DNA of 64,000 bases from Roseiarcus sp963759955 (GCA_963759955.1 CAVXCA010000056.1:406160-470159), one strand, 5' to 3'; numbered from the stretch's first letter, positions 40,049-49,502 are shown. Numbers and translations: made by a program. Notes: generated from the letters alone by a model not told the origin.

Positions 40049-40276
40049 TCACTCCTCCAGCAGCCGCGCCTCTTCGGGCAGCATGATCGGAATGCCGTCG
40101 CGGATGGGATAGGCGAGCTTGGCCGCGCGGGAGATCAATTCCTGCCGTTCCGCGTCGTAGCTCAAAGTCGCCCGCGTCAACGGGCAGACGAGGATTTCGA
40201 GCAGCCGCGGATCGACCCGGGTCGGCTCGGGCGGAGCCGGCGGCGCGGCGGGCAAGGGGGGATCTTGCTCGGTCAT
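40049..40276 (-). CDS. Trm112-like / UPF0434 (YcaR-type) small protein
   Basis: The 75-residue protein has the family block LLEILVCPLTRATLSY and ends LAYPIRDGIPIMLPEEARLLEE. Members resemble the zinc-binding Trm112 activator of methyltransferases. Here only one Cys of the usual two CxxC pairs remains, so zinc binding is doubtful. A Pro/Ala-rich N-terminal extension of about 20 residues precedes the fold. Confidence 0.88.
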   Translation of the reverse strand: MTEQDPPLPAAPPAPPEPTRVDPRLLEILVCPLTRATLSYDAERQELISRAAKLAYPIRDGIPIMLPEEARLLEE

Positions 40277-40410
40277 GGCGAGGTCTCCAATCGCGTGGGC
40301 GCGCCCTCGCCGCCGATATAGCAGATCGGCGGCGGCGACGCGCCTCGATTTTCCGCTCGCATCGCCATTCGATCGGCGTGCGCCGAGGCGAGCGAGACGA
40401 CGATCGGCGT

Positions 40411-41991
40411 TCAGAACTTCAGCGCTTTGGCCTGCTTCACGCCGGCGAGCTGGCCGACCTTGGCGAGCACGCCTTCGGGCACCGGACCGTCGACCGCGAC
40501 CAGCGCGATCGCCGAACCGCCCTGCTTGTCGCGCCCGAGGGCGAAGGTCGCGATATTGACGCCCGCTTCGCCGAGCAAGCCGGCGAAGCGCCCGATGAAG
40601 CCCGGCTTGTCCTCGTTGGTGACATAAATCATCGACGGGGTGAATTCAGCGTCGACCTTGATGCCCTTGATCGACAGGATGCGCGGCTTGCCGTCGTGGA
40701 ACACGGTGCCGCCGATCGCACGCTCCTGTTTGGCGGTGGTCACCGAAAGCGTGATGAAGCTCTCGTAATCGCCGGCGGCTGCGCGGGTCGCTTCCTCGAT
40801 CACGATGCCGCGATGGGCGGCGATGGACGGCGCGGAGACGACGTTGACGTCCTCCAGCGAAGGCCTGAGCAGGCCGGCGATCGCCGCCGAAGTCAGCGCC
40901 TTGATCTTGAGTTCGGCGACGGCGCCCTCGTAGGTGATCGTGACCTTGGCGATCGGGTCGTCGGTGAGCTGCCCGGCGAACGAACCGAGGCCTTCGGCCA
41001 GCGCGATGAAGGGTTTCAGCAACGGCGCTTCTTCGGCGGTGATCGATGGGAAGTTGACCGCATTGGTGATCGCGCCGCGCATCAGATAATCCGACATCTG
41101 CTCGGCCACCTGCAGCGCGACGTTCTCCTGCGCCTCGTTGGTCGCGGCGCCGAGGTGCGGCGTCGCCACCACGTTGGGATGGCCGAACAGCGGATTCTTG
41201 GTCGCCGGCTCCTCGGCGAACACGTCGAAGGCCGCGCCGGCGACGTGGCCGCTGTCGAGCGCGGCGCGCAACGCAGCCTCGTCGACCAGGCCGCCACGCG
41301 CGCAATTGACGATGCGCACGCCCTTCTTGGTCTTGGCGATGTTTTCGGCGGAGAGAATGTTCTTGGTCTGCGCCGTCATCGGCGTGTGCAGGGTGATGAC
41401 GTCGGCGCGCTTCAGCAACTCGTCGAGTTCGACCTTCTCGACGCCGATCTCGGCAGCGCGCGCGGCGCTGAGGAACGGATCGAACGCGACGACGCGCATC
41501 TTGAGGCCGAGGGCGCGCGAGGCGACGATCGAGCCGATGTTGCCGCAGCCGATGATGCCGAGCGTCTTGCCGGTCAGCTCGACGCCCATGAAGCGGTTCT
41601 TCTCCCACTTGCCCGCCTGCGTCGAAGCGTCGGCGGCGGGGAGCTGGCGCGCCAGCGCGAACATCAGCGCGATCGCGTGTTCGGCGGTGGTGATCGAATT
41701 GCCGAACGGCGTGTTCATGACGATGACGCCGCGCGCGGTGGCGGCGGGAATGTCGACGTTGTCGACGCCGATGCCGGCGCGCCCGATCACTTTGAGCTTC
41801 TTGGCGTGTTCGAGCAGCTTGGCGGTCACTTTGGTCGCCGAGCGGATCGCCAGGCCGTCGTAGTCGCCGATGATCTTGGCGAGTTCGTCCTTGTCGAGGC
41901 CGGGCTTGACGTCGACTTCGACGCCGCGCTCCTTGAAGATGGCGACGGCGGCGGGAGAAAGTTTGTCGGAGATGAGAACGCGGGGAGCCAT
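40411..41991 (-). CDS. serA: D-3-phosphoglycerate dehydrogenase
   Basis: SerA oxidises 3-phosphoglycerate to 3-phosphohydroxypyruvate, the first step of serine synthesis. The 526-residue length, with an intervening domain and a C-terminal ACT domain, is the long form. The NAD motif GIIGCGNIGSIVA is at about residues 145-157; catalytic Arg in NCARGGLVDE, Glu, and His in PHLGAATNEAQ are present. The ACT domain (FIGRFAGLLGEAGVNIATF) near the end should bind serine for feedback. It lies downstream of serC, separated by palindromic repeats. Confidence 0.96.
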   Translation of the reverse strand: MAPRVLISDKLSPAAVAIFKERGVEVDVKPGLDKDELAKIIGDYDGLAIRSATKVTAKLLEHAKKLKVIGRAGIGVDNVDIPAATARGVIVMNTPFGNSITTAEHAIALMFALARQLPAADASTQAGKWEKNRFMGVELTGKTLGIIGCGNIGSIVASRALGLKMRVVAFDPFLSAARAAEIGVEKVELDELLKRADVITLHTPMTAQTKNILSAENIAKTKKGVRIVNCARGGLVDEAALRAALDSGHVAGAAFDVFAEEPATKNPLFGHPNVVATPHLGAATNEAQENVALQVAEQMSDYLMRGAITNAVNFPSITAEEAPLLKPFIALAEGLGSFAGQLTDDPIAKVTITYEGAVAELKIKALTSAAIAGLLRPSLEDVNVVSAPSIAAHRGIVIEEATRAAAGDYESFITLSVTTAKQERAIGGTVFHDGKPRILSIKGIKVDAEFTPSMIYVTNEDKPGFIGRFAGLLGEAGVNIATFALGRDKQGGSAIALVAVDGPVPEGVLAKVGQLAGVKQAKALKF

Positions 41992-42033
41992 GATGAGATT
42001 CCTTTGCGAATGGGGATGTCGAGGGCGCCGTGA

Positions 42034-42081
42034 CCCTTCTCCCGCGTGCGGGAGAAGGTGGCGCGAAGCGCCGGATGAGGG
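42034..42081 (+). repeat. REP-like palindromic element between serC and serA, copy 1
   Basis: CCCTTCTCCCGC-GT-GCGGGAGAAGG forms a hairpin, followed by TGGCGCGAAGCGCC and GGATGAGGG. It is an inverted relative of 42129-42180. The 199-base gap between serC and serA is mostly filled by these two copies; I see no gene in it. Confidence 0.8.
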
Positions 42082-42128
42082 ATGGGTTCAGCTTGCGACG
42101 GGCGGCGGCCGAGGCGCTTTGCTAGGCG

Positions 42129-42180
42129 CCCCTCATCCGTCGCCTGCGGCGACACCTTCTCCCGCGAGCGGGAGAAGGGG
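42129..42180 (-). repeat. REP-like palindromic element between serC and serA, copy 2 (inverted)
   Basis: On the minus strand the unit reads CCCCTTCTCCCGC-TC-GCGGGAGAAGG, then TGTCGCCGCAGGCGAC and GGATGAGGGG. The two copies lie head to head about 47 bases apart. As RNA between serC and serA they could form stable stems affecting mRNA stability. Confidence 0.8.
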
Positions 42181-42190
42181 AGGCGCCGCC

Positions 42191-43360
42191 TTACGCCGCT
42201 TTGGCGAGCTTGGCCTTTTCCTGGGCGAAGGCGTAGTCGAGCCAGAGCGTCAGCGCTTCGACGTCGGCCTTCTCGATCGTCGCGCCGCACCAGATGCGCA
42301 GACCGGGCGGCGCGTCGCGATAGGCGCCGATGTCGTATGCGACCTTTTCCTTTTCGAGAGCGCTCGCGAGCCCCTTGGCGAACGCCGCCTGGGCGTCGGC
42401 CGGCAGGGCCGTGATCGCGGGATCGACCACTTTCAGGCAGACGCTGGTGTTCGAGCGGGTCGCGGGAACGCGGGCGAGAAAGTCGATCCAGGGGGTGCGC
42501 GCGACCCAATCGGCGATCGCCTTCGCGTTGGCGTCGGCGCGCGCGAACAGCGCCTTGGCGCCGCCGAGAGCCTTCGCCCACATCAGCGCGTCGATATAAT
42601 CTTCGACGCAGAGCATCGAGGGCGTGTTGATGGTTTCGCCTTCGAAGATGCCCTCGATCAGCTTGCCGGCCTTGGTCATGCGGAAGAGCTTGGGCAGCGG
42701 CCACGCCGGCTTGTAGGTCTCCAACCGTTCGACCGCGCGCGGGCTGAGTATGATCATGCCGTGCGCCGCCTCGCCGCCGAGCGCCTTCTGCCAGGAGAAG
42801 GTGGTGACGTCGAGCTTGGGCCAATCGAGGTCTTGCGCGAAGGCGGCCGAGGTTGCGTCGCAGATCGTCAGGCCCTTGCGATTCGAGGCGATCCAATTGG
42901 CGTCGGGAACGCGCACGCCCGAAGTGGTGCCGTTCCAGGTGAAGACGACGTCGGCGTCGAAATTGACTTGGGCGAGATCGGGCAGCTCGCCGTAGGGCGC
43001 CTTGAGCACGCGCGCGTCGGTCAGTTTGAGCTGCTTGACGATGTCGGTGACCCAGCCTTCGCCGAAGCTCTCCCACGCCAGCACGTCGACGGGTCGCGCG
43101 CCGAGCAGCGACCACAAGGCCATCTCGACCGCGCCGGTGTCGGAGCCGGCGGTGATGCCGATGCGATAGTCGGCGGGAACGCCGAGGACTTCGCGCGTCA
43201 GCTCGATCGCCTGCTTGAGCTTGGCCTTGCCGAGCTTGGCGCGATGCGAGCGGCCGAGCGCCGCGTCTTTGAGGGCTTCAGGGGTCCAGCCGGGCCGTTT
43301 GGCGCAAGGGCCGGAAGAAAAACGCGCGTTATGAGGCCGCGCGGCGGGCGTGTTCGTCAT
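42191..43360 (-). CDS. serC: phosphoserine aminotransferase
   Basis: SerC transaminates 3-phosphohydroxypyruvate with glutamate to phosphoserine. The 389-residue PLP enzyme has the PLP lysine in TTFSWQKALGGEAAHGM and the phosphate-binding region GSDTGAVEMALW. The N-terminal AARPHNARFSSGPCAKRPGW is typical of the alphaproteobacterial form. It is upstream of serA on the same strand with REP elements between. Confidence 0.95.
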   Translation of the reverse strand: MTNTPAARPHNARFSSGPCAKRPGWTPEALKDAALGRSHRAKLGKAKLKQAIELTREVLGVPADYRIGITAGSDTGAVEMALWSLLGARPVDVLAWESFGEGWVTDIVKQLKLTDARVLKAPYGELPDLAQVNFDADVVFTWNGTTSGVRVPDANWIASNRKGLTICDATSAAFAQDLDWPKLDVTTFSWQKALGGEAAHGMIILSPRAVERLETYKPAWPLPKLFRMTKAGKLIEGIFEGETINTPSMLCVEDYIDALMWAKALGGAKALFARADANAKAIADWVARTPWIDFLARVPATRSNTSVCLKVVDPAITALPADAQAAFAKGLASALEKEKVAYDIGAYRDAPPGLRIWCGATIEKADVEALTLWLDYAFAQEKAKLAKAA

Positions 43361-43474
43361 GATGTGCCATCCTCTCAGATGGGCGCCTCTCGTTGGGGAG
43401 AGGTGTCCCGCCGCCGCTGCTACAGGACGACGCGAGGAATGGCAAGAAGAAACGTTCTGGAAATTTTCGTCGGG

Positions 43475-43687
43475 CTATCCCCGCCGCTTGCGTCGGCCGC
43501 CGCCGGCGCCGCCGATTCCGCCCGACGGCGGCGCGCTGGAATCGTCTGCGCGAGGCGGCTCGACCGGGCCGCTCAAACGCTGATAACGCACGCCCGTGAA
43601 GAAGACGATCTGCGCGTCGCCATCGCGCGGCGTGTGATGTTTTCGCTCATGCCCCCCTGCGGGCCGAAATAGGACAAGTTCGCCCAT
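43475..43687 (-). CDS. conserved small hypothetical protein upstream of serC (70 aa)
   Basis: The product begins MGELVLFRP and has a core QIVFFTGVRYQRL, followed by a Gly/Arg-rich tail ending GGGRRKRRG. Short proteins with the same beginning and core, I believe, occur widely in Rhizobiales, with no assigned function. The ATG at 43687 is preferred over a TTG two codons upstream. It ends about 115 bases upstream of serC on the same strand. Confidence 0.65.
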   Translation of the reverse strand: MGELVLFRPAGGHERKHHTPRDGDAQIVFFTGVRYQRLSGPVEPPRADDSSAPPSGGIGGAGGGRRKRRG

Positions 43688-43758
43688 CGCCAAACCCCGA
43701 CCACGCCGCAGCGCCTTTTCGCGCGTCGCGCCATCGCTCGCATTACGCTGGGTGAAGG

Positions 43759-43773
43759 TTAATACTTAGTCAA
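43759..43773. promoter_or_regulatory. weak CtrA-like box upstream of the DUF2336 gene
   Basis: TTAA-TACTTAG-TCAA differs by one base from the CtrA consensus TTAA-N7-TTAA. It is about 40 bases before the ATG at 43812, and this AT-rich patch stands out locally. The window also encodes ChpT, which feeds the CtrA pathway. One imperfect site is weak evidence. Confidence 0.3.
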
Positions 43774-43811
43774 CGAGAACGCCGTAATCTGAGGCCGTTT
43801 CGTCCTCGCAA

Positions 43812-45041
43812 ATGGGAGCGCCTTTCTTGGCTTCGGATGTCTCTCCGACCGACCTGCCTTTTCTCGCGACGCTCGCGCGCAGCCCGCGCCCGGCCGACCG
43901 GCGGCTGTGGTTGCGCGTCGCGACCGACTACTTTCTGACCGCCCCGTTCGCGACGCCCGCGCACGCCGCCGAATTCGCGGCCAAGCTGTCCGAAGCCCTC
44001 AGGGACGCCGACGATGCGACGCGCAGCGCGGTGGCGCGCAAGCTGGCGCCCTGCGCCGAGGCCGCCGACGTCGTCGCGACCCTCGAATCCCTCGGCGGCG
44101 AGGCGGCGCTCCATGTCCTGCAATGCGCGGTCGCAGCGCCGCGCGAGCGGCTGCTCGCCGCCGCGGCGGACGACAATGCGCGCGCCTGCGCGGTCGCGCG
44201 GCGCGACGATCTCGACGCCGAACTCGTCGGCGCGCTCGCCGATCACGACGAAATCGAAGTCCTGCTGACGCTCGCGCGAAACCGCCGCGCCGCCATCGAT
44301 CCGCGGCTTTATGCCGCGCTCGCCCGCCGCGCCAGACAGCGCGTCGAGGGCATGCTGGATCGACGGCTGGCCGAAGCGCTGCTCGATCGCGGGCCGGCGC
44401 GCCTGGAGCAGGCCGCGCTGTTCCTCGAAGCCGACTTGAGCCGGCGCGCCGAAATCCTGACCGCGGCCCAGCGCGCCGCGCTCGCTGCGCCGCGGCCCGC
44501 CGTGCGGCCGCGCGAGGCGTCGGAGGCGATCGCGCGGCTCGAACGCTTCGCGCTCGACGCCGATCCCGAGCGCTTCGCGGGCGCTCTCGCCGCAACGCTG
44601 GAGTGCTCGCTCGAACTCGCCAAGAGGATCGCGGGCGATTCCTCCGGCGAACCGCTGATGGTCGCGCTCGCGGCGCTCGGCGCGCCGAGCGACGTGACCG
44701 TCCGCATCCTGACTTCGCGCGATCTGCAGGACGGCGCCGATTATCGCCGCGTCGGCGCCCTCGCGCGTCTCAAGGACGCCCTCAGCCCGGCGGCGGCGGA
44801 ACTGGTCGTCGCGGCGATGATCGGAGAAGCGGCGCGACCGCGCGCGCGGCGCCAGCCTGTGCTCGACCCCGGCGCGTCGCCCACGCCCAGCCGCCCTGCC
44901 GGCGCCGCCGTCATCGAGCCGTTCGCGGGCGCGACGCCGAGGAGCTGGATCAAGGAAACGATGTTGACCCCCGCGGCGCTTCGCCGGCGGCGCGCCTTCG
45001 CTTTCGTTTCGGGTCGACGCCTGCCCGACGGCCCCGCGTAA
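43812..45041 (+). CDS. DUF2336 domain protein
   Basis: The 409-residue protein is almost all alpha-helical, with Ala/Arg/Leu-rich repeats that look like HEAT-type helices (for example FAAKLSEALRDADDATRSAVARKLA at about 57-81, in two stretches). It matches DUF2336 proteins of alphaproteobacteria in layout and in its C-terminal TPRSWIKETMLTPAALRRRR segment. No catalytic motif is visible. Biological role is not established. The family name is from recollection of layout and deserves only moderate trust. Confidence 0.7.
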   Translation: MGAPFLASDVSPTDLPFLATLARSPRPADRRLWLRVATDYFLTAPFATPAHAAEFAAKLSEALRDADDATRSAVARKLAPCAEAADVVATLESLGGEAALHVLQCAVAAPRERLLAAAADDNARACAVARRDDLDAELVGALADHDEIEVLLTLARNRRAAIDPRLYAALARRARQRVEGMLDRRLAEALLDRGPARLEQAALFLEADLSRRAEILTAAQRAALAAPRPAVRPREASEAIARLERFALDADPERFAGALAATLECSLELAKRIAGDSSGEPLMVALAALGAPSDVTVRILTSRDLQDGADYRRVGALARLKDALSPAAAELVVAAMIGEAARPRARRQPVLDPGASPTPSRPAGAAVIEPFAGATPRSWIKETMLTPAALRRRRAFAFVSGRRLPDGPA

Positions 45042-45073
45042 GCGGGATCGTCGTCGGTACGTTCGCCCCAAAT

Positions 45074-46759
45074 TTACCGTGCGTCCGTCGTCAGCGGCGC
45101 GCCGTCGATCATGATCGCGCGATCGGCGGGCCATTTCAGCCGATAGGCGAGATGGATGTCTTTCGACTCGCCCGGCTTGAGATCGAGCGTCCAGCTCATT
45201 ACGCCGCGCTTGTCGCCGACCTGCTTTTCCGTCGGCGGCGTCGTCGCCGGCGAAAGATCGACCGAGATCGCGGTGTTCTCCGACACCGGCATTTGATCGA
45301 CGACCTCGACCTTGATCGGGAAGGCGTGAAGGTTCTTGACGGTGGTGGCGAATTCCCGCGTTTCAACCTTGGTTTGATTATACCAGGTCGGATCGTTTTC
45401 CTTGCGGTTGACCGGCGCGCGCTGAACTTTGATCTTGTCGTCGCCGCCGAACCCGAGATCGACGCCGTCGCCCGGCGCGACGAAGCCAAGCCGGCTTTGG
45501 CCGAGATAAGCGCCGTCGCGCAGCAGCGCCACCTCGCCGGCGAGGATCGGCGCGTCCTCGGCGTCGATGAAATGCGCCTGAATGTACGCGGTCGGATCGA
45601 CGCCGGGGGCGGTCTTCACCGTAAGCGTCGGCTGCGCGACGAAGCGGTCGAGGACGAACGACTTCTGCGCGCCGTCGCTGGCCAGGGTGATGCGCCCGGG
45701 CGCCCGGAATTGAGCGGAATAGGCGTTGGCCTGCAATTGCGCCGTCGCCTGCTGCGCGACGATCGGCGCGGGACTCTCCGCGGACGACTGGTCGACCGCC
45801 GCGACCTCGCCCCGCGGCGGGGCGGCTTTCATCTCGGACATCGGCGCCATGCGGCTGGCCGCGTTCCCGACCTCGGGCTGCCAGAAGTCGATCGTCTCGC
45901 TCTGCACGTCGGCGACGGCGACGGAGCGGGCGACGCGCGCGGTCGAGACCGTGAGCGCGACGTCGCTCCAGTCCTCGCCGGTCGTCTGCGAAATCCCGGC
46001 CCGACGCGTCAGCGTCAGCGTGTCGGCCCCGTCGGCGGTATTCAGCGCCGCGTCGTAGGCGGGAACCCAACCGACGCCGGGGACGCGATAAGAGAGCGTG
46101 AGCGAAGCATGAGCGCCCTGCGCGGCCGCGAGCGTGACGCTCGCCGTTTGCTTGGCCGCTTGAGAGCCCGGGCTTTGGCGCTGCGCTTCCAGCGCCTTGA
46201 TCTCCTCGTCGAGGGCGCGCGCCTTGTCGAGCGCGGGGCGCAGGTCCGCGCCGACTTTGGCGAGCGCCGCTTCGACGGCGTCCCAGGCGGCGGGCCAGGC
46301 GCCGACATCCAGCGGCTTGGCGTCCGACGAAATCTTTTCGGGCGCGCTCTGCGAAAAACGCAGGATCATCGCGCGCTTGGCTTGCAGAGCGTCGATGGTC
46401 GTTTGCAGGCCCTCGCGCTCATCGCGAAGGGAGGCGATCTTGGCGGCGAGCGCGTCGTCGGGCGCCTTGGCGTCGGCGGGGGCGACGCGCGTTTCGACCG
46501 CGCCAATCGTCAGCGCCGCGCCGGCCACGCCCTCCACACGCAGCGAGGCCGGATCGAGCGCGAGCGGCAAGTCCTTGAAGACGACGACGTTATCGCCCTG
46601 GGAAAGATCGACTTCGGCGACCCGCGTGACGATCGCGGCGTCGGGATAGACGGTCACCGAGTTGATCTTCGAGGCGGCTTCGATCTCGCCGGCCGATGCG
46701 CCGGCCGAAGAGGCCGCGGCGGCGGCGAGGGTGAATAGCGAGCGGGCGATCAAGCGCAT
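45074..46759 (-). CDS. DUF4139 / mucoidy inhibitor MuiA-like secreted protein
   Basis: The 561-residue protein has a signal peptide (residues 1-24, ending ASAGE). An N-terminal DUF4140-like strand region (INSVTVYPDAAIVTRVAEVDL at about 31-51, in two parts) is followed by a coiled coil at about 95-190. The C-terminal DUF4139 beta domain includes SYRVPGVGWVPAYDAAL and the final KPGESKDIHLAYRLKWP. GAGGAG stands seven bases before the ATG at 46759. Proteins of this kind are envelope-associated, but their reaction is unknown. Confidence 0.85.
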   Translation of the reverse strand: MRLIARSLFTLAAAAASSAGASAGEIEAASKINSVTVYPDAAIVTRVAEVDLSQGDNVVVFKDLPLALDPASLRVEGVAGAALTIGAVETRVAPADAKAPDDALAAKIASLRDEREGLQTTIDALQAKRAMILRFSQSAPEKISSDAKPLDVGAWPAAWDAVEAALAKVGADLRPALDKARALDEEIKALEAQRQSPGSQAAKQTASVTLAAAQGAHASLTLSYRVPGVGWVPAYDAALNTADGADTLTLTRRAGISQTTGEDWSDVALTVSTARVARSVAVADVQSETIDFWQPEVGNAASRMAPMSEMKAAPPRGEVAAVDQSSAESPAPIVAQQATAQLQANAYSAQFRAPGRITLASDGAQKSFVLDRFVAQPTLTVKTAPGVDPTAYIQAHFIDAEDAPILAGEVALLRDGAYLGQSRLGFVAPGDGVDLGFGGDDKIKVQRAPVNRKENDPTWYNQTKVETREFATTVKNLHAFPIKVEVVDQMPVSENTAISVDLSPATTPPTEKQVGDKRGVMSWTLDLKPGESKDIHLAYRLKWPADRAIMIDGAPLTTDAR

Positions 46760-46882
46760 GACAACTCCTCGGATGGCGCGAATCATCGCAGAGCGAGGGG
46801 TCCACGTCGCACCGCCGGCGCGGCGAAATTACGGTCCGCACGCGGCATTATCGGGACTTCGCACGCCGCGCGCGCCGCCTGC

Positions 46883-47458
46883 TCAGCCGAGGAAATTCAG
46901 CACGGTCGGGGCGAGATAGCCGAACGCCATCAGAACCGCGCCGATCGCGCCGAGACCGACGGCGAACCAGGCCAGAATGGTCATGCCGGTGATGATCGCC
47001 GCCGAAGCGAGGACGATCGCGATCTGCAGCGCCCCGCTGGCGTATTCGAAATGTTCAAGCTTGTGGTTCGACAATTCGCGTCCCTCGGACGCCGCCTTGG
47101 CGCGCTCCTGAATCGCGTCCAGGCTGTCCGCCGGCGTCTTCGGATCCTTTTCGAACTTCGCCACCGTCGCCTTCCAGTCCGCGATCTGCTTGTCGAACGC
47201 CTCCTGCGCCTTGGGGTCGCTCGCGGCGGCGCGCTCGACCTCGAACGCCTGCGCGGCGGTTTCGGCGATCGTCGAGCGCAACTTCTTGGCTTGATAGAAA
47301 TTGAACAGATCGGACGATTCGATGTTCTGTTCGGTCGAGCGGTGCTCCGCGTTCTTGGCGCCGGCTTCCGCCAGGGCGAGGAACAGCGCTAGGATGGCGA
47401 TGATCAGCGCAACCTTCTTGTCGTCGGACTCGACGGCGTCTTCGAGCGGCTCGGCCAT
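46883..47458 (-). CDS. DUF4337 domain membrane protein
   Basis: The 191-residue protein has one hydrophobic span near the N-terminus (VALIIAILALFLALAEAG at about 16-33), a soluble helical middle (NIESSDLFNFYQAKKLRS onward), and two further spans at about 145-187. The NFYQAKKLR segment is a mark of DUF4337. Function is unknown. It stands between two other envelope-type genes on the same strand. Confidence 0.88.
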   Translation of the reverse strand: MAEPLEDAVESDDKKVALIIAILALFLALAEAGAKNAEHRSTEQNIESSDLFNFYQAKKLRSTIAETAAQAFEVERAAASDPKAQEAFDKQIADWKATVAKFEKDPKTPADSLDAIQERAKAASEGRELSNHKLEHFEYASGALQIAIVLASAAIITGMTILAWFAVGLGAIGAVLMAFGYLAPTVLNFLG

Positions 47459-47544
47459 AGTTTCCCCCAGTGCGGTTGAACGGCGCTCTTGAACGCCGCC
47501 AGGCGCTCAACTACGCAGATTCTCGGCGAGGTGAAAAGCCCGCC

Positions 47545-48717
47545 CTAACGTTCGGGCGCCATCGGCTGACCCTGGCGCATCTTGCCCACCGGCGCCGAAT
47601 GCATCGTTTCGCCCGAACCGGGGGTAAGCGCATGAGCGTCGCGCCGGTCGAAACTGACGAGATTGGACGGCTCCCCATCGACCGCCCGCCCTTTGCCGTT
47701 CAGACGCGCCATATCGCGCGCCAGCCGCGCAATGGCGTTGCGAAGCGCCTGATCGCCGGCCGCACGAGAGCTCGGCGACGCCTGGACACGGCGAGCCCGC
47801 AACGGGTCGACTTGGCGTTGCAATTCGGCACGTTCGACGCGCTCCGCTTGCAGAGCCCCTTCAGCCATCTCGTGGGCGGCGGTGAGCAGGCTCAATTGAT
47901 CGGCGAGATCGCGCTTGGCGGCTTCGACCTCGCGCAGCGCGGCGTCACGCTCGGCGAGGCGCGCGAGCTGGCGCCCGTTTTCGAGCAGCGCCTCTTCGCG
48001 CGCCGCCTCGCTGCGGGCAAGCCGCGCCTCCGCTTCGCCGAGCGCGGCGGCAAGGCGCGCCCATTCGGCTTCGGCCGCCTTCGCCGCGGTCGAAGCCGCG
48101 CGCTCGGCGTCCGCCAGCCTCGCCTCCAGGCCGGACACGTAAGTCTGCAGGGTGGCGATCGCCGTGCGATTCCGGTCGACGAGGGTCGTAAAATCGCGAA
48201 GGCGCGCCTCAGCCGCGGCGACCGACGCCTCCGACGCGTCGCGCTGAAACGTCAGATCGCGAAGCTCGATTTGAGCGGCGCCGAGCTCGCCGCGCAGTTC
48301 GCGCGCTTCGCGTTCCAGCGCGCCGAACTCGTCGCTCTGCGCGCCGATCTCGGCCGTGCGCTCGACGGAGACTTCCTCCAGAGCGACAATTCGGCTCGCC
48401 TGCCGGCCGATTTCGATTTGCCGCCGCGCGGCGACCTCCTCGACCGCGCGCAGGCGCTGCTCCAGACGAAGCTGATCGACCGCGTGCTGTGCGCGCAACG
48501 CGTCGCGCTCGGCGATCGCCTGCGCTTCGGTCAGCGGGGCCTGCAGGCGCGCCCGCGCCTCGGCGAGGCGTCGCGCTCGGCGCGAGATCGCTGGCGTCGC
48601 CGCCACCGCCAACAGCGCGGCGACCAGAAATCCGATAGCGGAAAAAATCGCCTGCTCGATCAATTTCGCCGCCGTCCGAAGCCGAAAACGGCCGGCATCT
48701 TCGCATGACGCCGCCAA
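47545..48717 (-). CDS. hypothetical membrane-anchored coiled-coil protein
   Basis: I do not recognise a named family. A hydrophobic span at about residues 20-45 is followed by roughly 270 residues of Ala/Glu/Arg/Leu-rich heptads, a clear coiled coil, and then a polar tail. This is the form of a structural or scaffold protein of the inner membrane. The start is uncertain: TTG at 48717 (390 residues) or TTG at 48663, closer to the membrane span. No ATG is in frame there. Confidence 0.75.
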   Translation of the reverse strand: MAASCEDAGRFRLRTAAKLIEQAIFSAIGFLVAALLAVAATPAISRRARRLAEARARLQAPLTEAQAIAERDALRAQHAVDQLRLEQRLRAVEEVAARRQIEIGRQASRIVALEEVSVERTAEIGAQSDEFGALEREARELRGELGAAQIELRDLTFQRDASEASVAAAEARLRDFTTLVDRNRTAIATLQTYVSGLEARLADAERAASTAAKAAEAEWARLAAALGEAEARLARSEAAREEALLENGRQLARLAERDAALREVEAAKRDLADQLSLLTAAHEMAEGALQAERVERAELQRQVDPLRARRVQASPSSRAAGDQALRNAIARLARDMARLNGKGRAVDGEPSNLVSFDRRDAHALTPGSGETMHSAPVGKMRQGQPMAPER

Positions 48718-48792
48718 TCAAGCAAAGAGCCTCGCGCCGGCGAACCGATCGAACCGTCTCGCGCCGCCCGCCCGCCGCGCTAAGTCTCTCGG

Positions 48793-49365
48793 TCAGAAGG
48801 GGTTCCAGGTCGAGCGAGGCGTAAATTTCAAGTAGCTGAGGTTGACGCCCAAACGGGCCCCGACGCCCGAACGAATCGGCACGACGATCACATTGTCGGC
48901 GCCGAGCGCGGTGAAGCCGAAACCGCCGACGAAGTAGGCCGAGCCGTCGATGCCGCCGAACCGGCGGAAAATGGCGTTCACCGCGGGCAGGTTATAGACC
49001 AGCATCATCGTCCGGTCGCCGTCGCCGCCGGCGTCGAAGCCGATCGACGGGCCTTGCCAGAAGATCTTCTCGTCGCCCGCATTGCGCGTGTACATCTTGC
49101 CTTCGCCGTAACGCAGGCCGCCGACGAAGGCCGCCGACGCTTCCTGGCCGAGAATATAGGCGTTGGGCAGGCCCCAGCGCCGTCCCGCCTCCTGCACGAC
49201 CTCGGCGAGCCCGCGCGAAACCGCGCCAAAGAAACGATGGCCGCTGTCGATGACTTCATCGAGGGAGAACTGAGCCGGCGCGTCGGCCAGGGCCGGACGG
49301 GACAGCGCCACAGCGCTCGCCGCGACGGCGGCGCCCAGCAACTCCCGACGCGTCAAACCCGACAT
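48793..49365 (-). CDS. EipA / DUF1134 envelope protein
   Basis: The 190-residue protein has an N-terminal export signal with twin arginines (LTRRELLGAAVAASAVAL) and an ALA-type cleavage site. The mature part is the DUF1134 fold: SLDEVIDSGHRFFGAVS, then KMYTRNAGDEKIFWQGPSIGFD, and a C-terminal VPIRSGVGARLGVNLSYLKF. In Brucella EipA is a periplasmic protein that supports envelope integrity. GGGGGAGAA stands before the ATG at 49365. Confidence 0.9.
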   Translation of the reverse strand: MSGLTRRELLGAAVAASAVALSRPALADAPAQFSLDEVIDSGHRFFGAVSRGLAEVVQEAGRRWGLPNAYILGQEASAAFVGGLRYGEGKMYTRNAGDEKIFWQGPSIGFDAGGDGDRTMMLVYNLPAVNAIFRRFGGIDGSAYFVGGFGFTALGADNVIVVPIRSGVGARLGVNLSYLKFTPRSTWNPF

Positions 49366-49502
49366 TGCTGTTCTCCCCCTCTGCCCGCCGACCGCACGGC
49401 CGCTCGGGATCAGCCTTTCCGGCAAAAAGTGTCGCCTTCATGGCGAATCGCCCGGATGGGCGGCGGCCTCGGCGACTATCGCTGGGGCCGATTGACGCTT
49501 TA

